Below are positions 60,667 to 64,000 of a stretch of 64,000 nucleotides of DNA, piece after piece. Under the pieces are notes generated by a model. That model was not told the origin of the DNA and did no database searches. It saw only the letters and a program-made list of their open reading frames with translations. Numbering within the stretch: position 1 is the stretch's first letter; each line of letters begins with the position of its first letter. The position numbers were made by a program, and so were the translations under genes. Source of the stretch: Kiloniellales bacterium (lineage in GTDB: Bacteria; Pseudomonadota; Alphaproteobacteria; Kiloniellales; JAKSBE01); the NCBI GenBank assembly GCA_030066685.1, contig JASJBF010000020.1:59499-123498 (forward strand), in the 5' to 3' direction.

Positions 60667-62604
60667 TTGAGAATTGCATCTGTTCGTATCGAGAACTTCA
60701 GATCGTTCAAAGACGAGACCATTCCGTTCAATGACTATGCGTGTCTTGTCGGGCCGAACGGTGCAGGCAAATCGACAGTTCTCACCGCCCTAAACGTTTT
60801 CTTTCGAGAGTCAGATGGTCTTTCAACTGATTTAAGCCAGTTATATGATGAAGACTTTCACTGCAAAGACACGGATAATCCGGTCAGAATAACTGTTACG
60901 TTTGGGGACTTAAACGACGAAGCGACAGACGATTTTTCAGACTACGTGCGGCAGGAGAAATTGGTTGTTTCCGCCGTGGCGACCTTTGACCAAGCTACCG
61001 GAAAGGCAGATGTGAAGCAGTACGGGCAGCGTCTCGCGATGCCAGCCTTCGCGGCGTTTTTTAAGGGCTTGGATGATGGCAAGAGGGTTGCTGAGTTAAA
61101 GGAGATTTACACCGAAATAAAAGGTGACTACGGCGATCTTCCGGCTCCAGGAACAAAGGACACTATGGTTCAGGCTCTCCGGGATTACGAAGCTGAGCGT
61201 CCTCAAGATTGCGAACTCATACCAAGCGAAGATCAGTTCTACGGATTCTCCAAAGGTGCGAACCGTCTCGCCAAGCACGTTCAATGGGTCTATGTCCCTG
61301 CGGTCAAGGATGCCACTTCGGAACAGGTCGAGGCCAGGAATTCTGCGCTTGGTAAACTCCTCGCGCGAACAGTGCGCTCTCAGACGAATTTCGATGAGTC
61401 CGTAAAGGAATTGCGAGCTGGGATGCAGGAGCAGTATCAAGCGCTTCTAGACGGTAGCCAGCATGTTCTGCACGAGATTTCTGAATCGCTTCAGGCTCGA
61501 CTCTCAGAGTGGGCGCATCCCGAAGCTCGTTTACGCCTTGAGTGGAAGCAGGATCCCGATAAGTCGGTACGCGTTGAGGAGCCCTGGGCTCATATTCTGG
61601 CTGGTGAAGGCGAATTTGAAGGCGAACTCGCACGGTTCGGGCATGGGCTCCAAAGGTCCTATCTTCTCGCTTTGTTGCAGGAACTCTCCGGCACTGAGGC
61701 TGGTGAAAGCCCTGCGCTGATTTTGGCATGTGAGGAGCCCGAGCTCTATCAGCATCCGCCGCAGGCACGCCATCTCGCATCGGTTCTCAACAAGTTGAGT
61801 CAAGGCGACTCGCAAGTGATCGTCTCGACTCACAATCCTTGGTTCGTTTCCGGGGAAGGATTTGAAGACGTTCGCATGGTCCGCAAGGAACAAGGGAGCC
61901 CATGTTCTGCAGTCTGCCATATGTCGTTTGAAGACATTGCTGCGTCTGTCGGTGAAGCCACTGGCGAAGAGCCGACCAAACCGGAGGGGGCTCTCGCAAA
62001 GGTACACCAGGCGTTGCAGCCTGCTTTGAATGAAATGTTCTTTACTCGCAGGCTTATTTTGGTCGAGGGTCTCGAAGACGTGGCCTATTTGCAGGCGTAC
62101 TTCAATCTGCTCGATAAGGCAGATGATTTTAGGCGATTGGGGTGCCACATCGTGCCCACAAATGGAAAAAGTGAATTGCTCAGGCCTCTGGTCATCAGCA
62201 ACCATATGAAAATCCCGACATATCTCGTGTTTGATTCTGACGCTGATAAGCCAGACCGAAATGGTAGTAAGGCCAAACATGAGAAGGATAACAAGGCACT
62301 CCTAAAACTTGCCGGAGGGGACGAAGGAACACCGTTTCCTGATGAGACTGTTTGGGGCACGGGGTTTACGGTATGGCATTCGTGTATCGGTGCCGTCGTG
62401 AAAGACGAGATTGGTGCGGACGAATGGACACAATATCGCAATAAGGCCGACCAGCTTTACGGGCAAGTTGGTGATCTGAAGAAGAACTTTCTGCACATCG
62501 GCGCGAGCCTTGCGTTTGCCTTGGAAGATGGAAAGCGCTCAGAAAGCATGGAGAAGCTTTGCGCCAAGATTCTTGAGGCGGATAACTTCATCCCCTTCAA
62601 TTAG
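60667..62604 (+). CDS. OLD-family ATP-dependent nuclease (AAA + TOPRIM)
   Basis: 645 residues from a TTG start at 60667, supported by AGAAGGGAG upstream. N-terminal ATPase: RIENFRSFKDETIPF, Walker A VGPNGAGKST, ABC-like GHGLQRSYLLALLQEL, Walker B PALILACEEPELYQHP and STHNPWF. C-terminal TOPRIM: RRLILVEGLEDVAYL (Glu) and YLVFDSDADKPD (Asp-x-Asp). This is the layout of OLD and GajA nucleases. There is no adjacent UvrD-like helicase, so it is not Gabija. Grouping with an Mre11-Rad50-like pair in one operon suggests a combined anti-phage or anti-plasmid complex, by inference. Confidence 0.88.
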   Translation: MRIASVRIENFRSFKDETIPFNDYACLVGPNGAGKSTVLTALNVFFRESDGLSTDLSQLYDEDFHCKDTDNPVRITVTFGDLNDEATDDFSDYVRQEKLVVSAVATFDQATGKADVKQYGQRLAMPAFAAFFKGLDDGKRVAELKEIYTEIKGDYGDLPAPGTKDTMVQALRDYEAERPQDCELIPSEDQFYGFSKGANRLAKHVQWVYVPAVKDATSEQVEARNSALGKLLARTVRSQTNFDESVKELRAGMQEQYQALLDGSQHVLHEISESLQARLSEWAHPEARLRLEWKQDPDKSVRVEEPWAHILAGEGEFEGELARFGHGLQRSYLLALLQELSGTEAGESPALILACEEPELYQHPPQARHLASVLNKLSQGDSQVIVSTHNPWFVSGEGFEDVRMVRKEQGSPCSAVCHMSFEDIAASVGEATGEEPTKPEGALAKVHQALQPALNEMFFTRRLILVEGLEDVAYLQAYFNLLDKADDFRRLGCHIVPTNGKSELLRPLVISNHMKIPTYLVFDSDADKPDRNGSKAKHEKDNKALLKLAGGDEGTPFPDETVWGTGFTVWHSCIGAVVKDEIGADEWTQYRNKADQLYGQVGDLKKNFLHIGASLAFALEDGKRSESMEKLCAKILEADNFIPFN

Positions 62605-62624
62605 TCACTGATACTGCGTGACTC

Positions 62625-62641
62625 GTCCGGCTTGGCCGGAC
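62625..62641 (+). terminator. Hairpin after the OLD gene
   Basis: GTCCGGC, loop TTG, GCCGGAC: a perfect 7-bp GC-rich stem 20 bases after the stop. No T-run follows. A further GCTCTAGAGC palindrome lies at 62645. Confidence 0.5.
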
Positions 62642-62744
62642 CGGGCTCTAGAGCGGGATGGTAATAGGCTGAATCGGTCGCGTGGGATTCCCGAATCGGT
62701 TTATTTCTGATCCAAGCTGCTTGCTGGGAAGGAGGCCAGCAGGC

Positions 62745-62860
62745 ATGGCAAAACCCTATTCCATGGATCTTCGAGAGCGGGTAGTAGCGGCGGTTTGAGG
62801 AGGGCGGTCTGTCGCGGCGCCAGGCGGCGGCACGGTTCGGTGTCGGGGAGAGCAGCGGGT
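62745..62860 (+). pseudogene. IS630-family transposase N-terminal fragment
   Basis: Starts MAKPYSMDLRERVVAAV with GGAGG upstream. It meets a stop, but one base on continues as EGGLSRRQAAARFGVGESS. This is the HTH of IS630-type transposases. Frameshifted and cut after about 38 codons by the sequence leading to the IS110 element. Confidence 0.72.
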
Positions 62861-62862
62861 GC

Positions 62863-63135
62863 TGTCATGTGTGGACGGCCCCTTTGGTGCAAGGGTGAAT
62901 TGGGGTGATATTGATCGGTGCGGGATGCGGTCATGTGTCCGGCCTGTTTGCGCGGTACGACTGACCGCTGGCCCTGATGAAGTCCGCGCACCAGGTCCCT
63001 CTCAGTCTAGCGAGCTCTTGAGCCCTGACAGCACCTCGGGTTTTCCTGGCTGCGGCCCCGTTTGATCATCATCACTTCCATTTGCCCTCGCGGCGTTGCG
63101 CGGCGACGAGATGGCCCTGCGGTTTGGTAGCGCTG
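62863..63135 (-). other. Non-coding flank downstream of the IS110-family transposase
   Basis: About 270 bases without a gene. In IS1111-group members of the IS110 family the RNA that guides target and donor recognition is encoded in the non-coding region downstream of the transposase. This stretch is where it would lie. I have not folded it. Confidence 0.4.
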
Positions 63136-64000
63136 TTATGCGGCCATCGAGGCCCGATACGTCTCGCCGCGCGCGAGTATGGCCCAGGCGATCCGGGCGG
63201 TTTTGTTGGCGACGGCCACGGTGACCACCCTCGCTGGCTTACGCTCGAGCAGGCATCGCACCCAGGCGCCGGTCGCGGATGTATTGCTGTTGGCACGCCG
63301 TACCACCGAAGTGGCGCCGACGACTAGAAGCCTGCGCAGATAACCATCGCCCATCTTCGATATTCGGCCGAGACGGCCCTTGCCGCCGGAGGAGTTCTGG
63401 CGTGGCACCAGGCCGAGGAAGGCCGCAAACTGACGGCCGCTCTTGAAGACACCCGGATCCGGCACGCTGGCAGCCAAGGCTGTTGCGGTGATGACACCGA
63501 CCCCGGGAATGGTCTCGAGACGCTGACTGGTCTCGTCTGCGCGGTGCCAGAGCATGAGCTGGCGTTCGAGCTTGCGGATCTCGTCGGTAAGACTGTCGAG
63601 CTGACTGGCCAGGCTTTCGAGAGCGATCCCGGCGATCCGCGGTAGTCCCGGCACCTCGCCTGTCCGTATCGCCCTGATCAGGGTCAAAAGCTTTTGAGGT
63701 CCCTGGGCCGTGATGATGCCGAACTCGGCCAGATGGGCGCGCACGGCGTTGAGCGTCATGGTGCGTTGGCGCATCAACAGGTCGCGTGTCCGGTGCAGCA
63801 TCAACACGCCCTGACGTTTCGCGCTCTTGATCGGAACGAAGCGCATGTGAGGCCGCGTCACCGCCTCGCAGATAGCTTCCGCATCGGCCGCATCATTCTT
63901 CTGTCGTTTGACATATGGCTTCACATAAGCAGGCGGGATAAGCCGCACATCATGGCCGAGCGCGCCAATCTCGCGAGCCCAGAAGTGCGCCGTCGCACAG
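63136..64000 (-). CDS. IS110-family transposase (5' end beyond the window)
   Basis: At least 287 residues, running off the right edge: the frame continues upstream of VRLIPPAYVKPYVKRQKNDAADAEAI as AHFWAREIGALGHD. KNDAADAEAICEA carries RuvC-like DEDD acidic residues. The C-terminal part IPGVGVITATALAASVPD...FAAFLGLVPRQNSSGGKGRLGRISKMGDGYLRRLLVVGATS is the transposase_20 domain with its Ser. No stop or frameshift is seen, so it may be active. The style resembles the IS1111 group. Confidence 0.9.
   Translation of the reverse strand, partial: CATAHFWAREIGALGHDVRLIPPAYVKPYVKRQKNDAADAEAICEAVTRPHMRFVPIKSAKRQGVLMLHRTRDLLMRQRTMTLNAVRAHLAEFGIITAQGPQKLLTLIRAIRTGEVPGLPRIAGIALESLASQLDSLTDEIRKLERQLMLWHRADETSQRLETIPGVGVITATALAASVPDPGVFKSGRQFAAFLGLVPRQNSSGGKGRLGRISKMGDGYLRRLLVVGATSVVRRANSNTSATGAWVRCLLERKPARVVTVAVANKTARIAWAILARGETYRASMAA

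Noticed and set aside
60667..62604. Gabija system
   Set aside because: The OLD/GajA-like gene is present, but no UvrD-like GajB gene is adjacent.

Overview
The window looks like one chromosomal stretch of a GC-rich alphaproteobacterium. Evidence is the strong G/C third-position bias, the ATGA-coupled operons, and the IS66-, IS6- and IS3-type elements and integrase relatives common in that class. A desuccinylase-like gene resembling ectoine-degradation doeB hints at a salt-adapted organism. The taxonomic call is inference.

Layout. (1) 1-6.1 kb: a Hyb-type membrane [NiFe]-hydrogenase operon (small subunit cut by the window edge, hybA, hybB, hybC, maturation protease, hypC, hybE). (2) 6.3-9.5 kb: a minus-strand PLP lyase/aminotransferase, an aspartoacylase-family amidohydrolase and an exported Tat-type MsrB. 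(3) 10.3-25.1 kb: a cytochrome c'-like protein, two secreted proteins built almost entirely from Gly-Met-X triplets, two accessory envelope proteins sharing motifs with them, a pentaheme cytochrome c, a DMSO-reductase-type molybdoenzyme with its four-cluster FeS subunit and TorD-type chaperone, a second polyferredoxin, a small unknown protein, and a two-component system whose sensor carries a CxxCH haem-c motif. This looks like one respiratory/redox locus. (4) 25.1-27.8 kb: a secreted zinc peptidase, a methyltransferase and a hemerythrin.

(5) From about 28.13 kb the sequence becomes accessory. A 3' fragment of tRNA-Thr (probable attachment site) is followed by a tyrosine integrase, an AlpA-like regulator and a primase-polymerase/helicase. 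Next comes a patchwork of decayed recombinases and IS remnants (IS6, IS630, IS3, IS66, IS110 and two short inverted-repeat elements) separating cargo modules. Cargo: (a) 35.3-41.3 kb, a serine protease, a Cys/Ser/Thr-tailed precursor-like protein, an APH-fold kinase and a fused HopA1-like lyase plus LanC cyclase, which reads as an unusual proteobacterial lanthipeptide-type RiPP pathway; (b) 43.3-47.9 kb, a 1539-residue protein with an M6-like metalloprotease core; (c) 51.1-53.8 kb, a coupled alpha/beta hydrolase and caspase-like protease; (d) 54.1-56.4 kb, a multi-pass membrane patatin phospholipase; (e) 56.8-62.6 kb, an Mre11-like nuclease, a Rad50-like ATPase and an OLD-family nuclease. Modules c-e have the composition of anti-phage defence genes, but that role is inferred. 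The window ends inside an IS110-family transposase.

The two strongest candidates for an undescribed system are the RiPP locus (HopA1-LanC fusion) and the Gly-Met-X / haem / molybdoenzyme locus.
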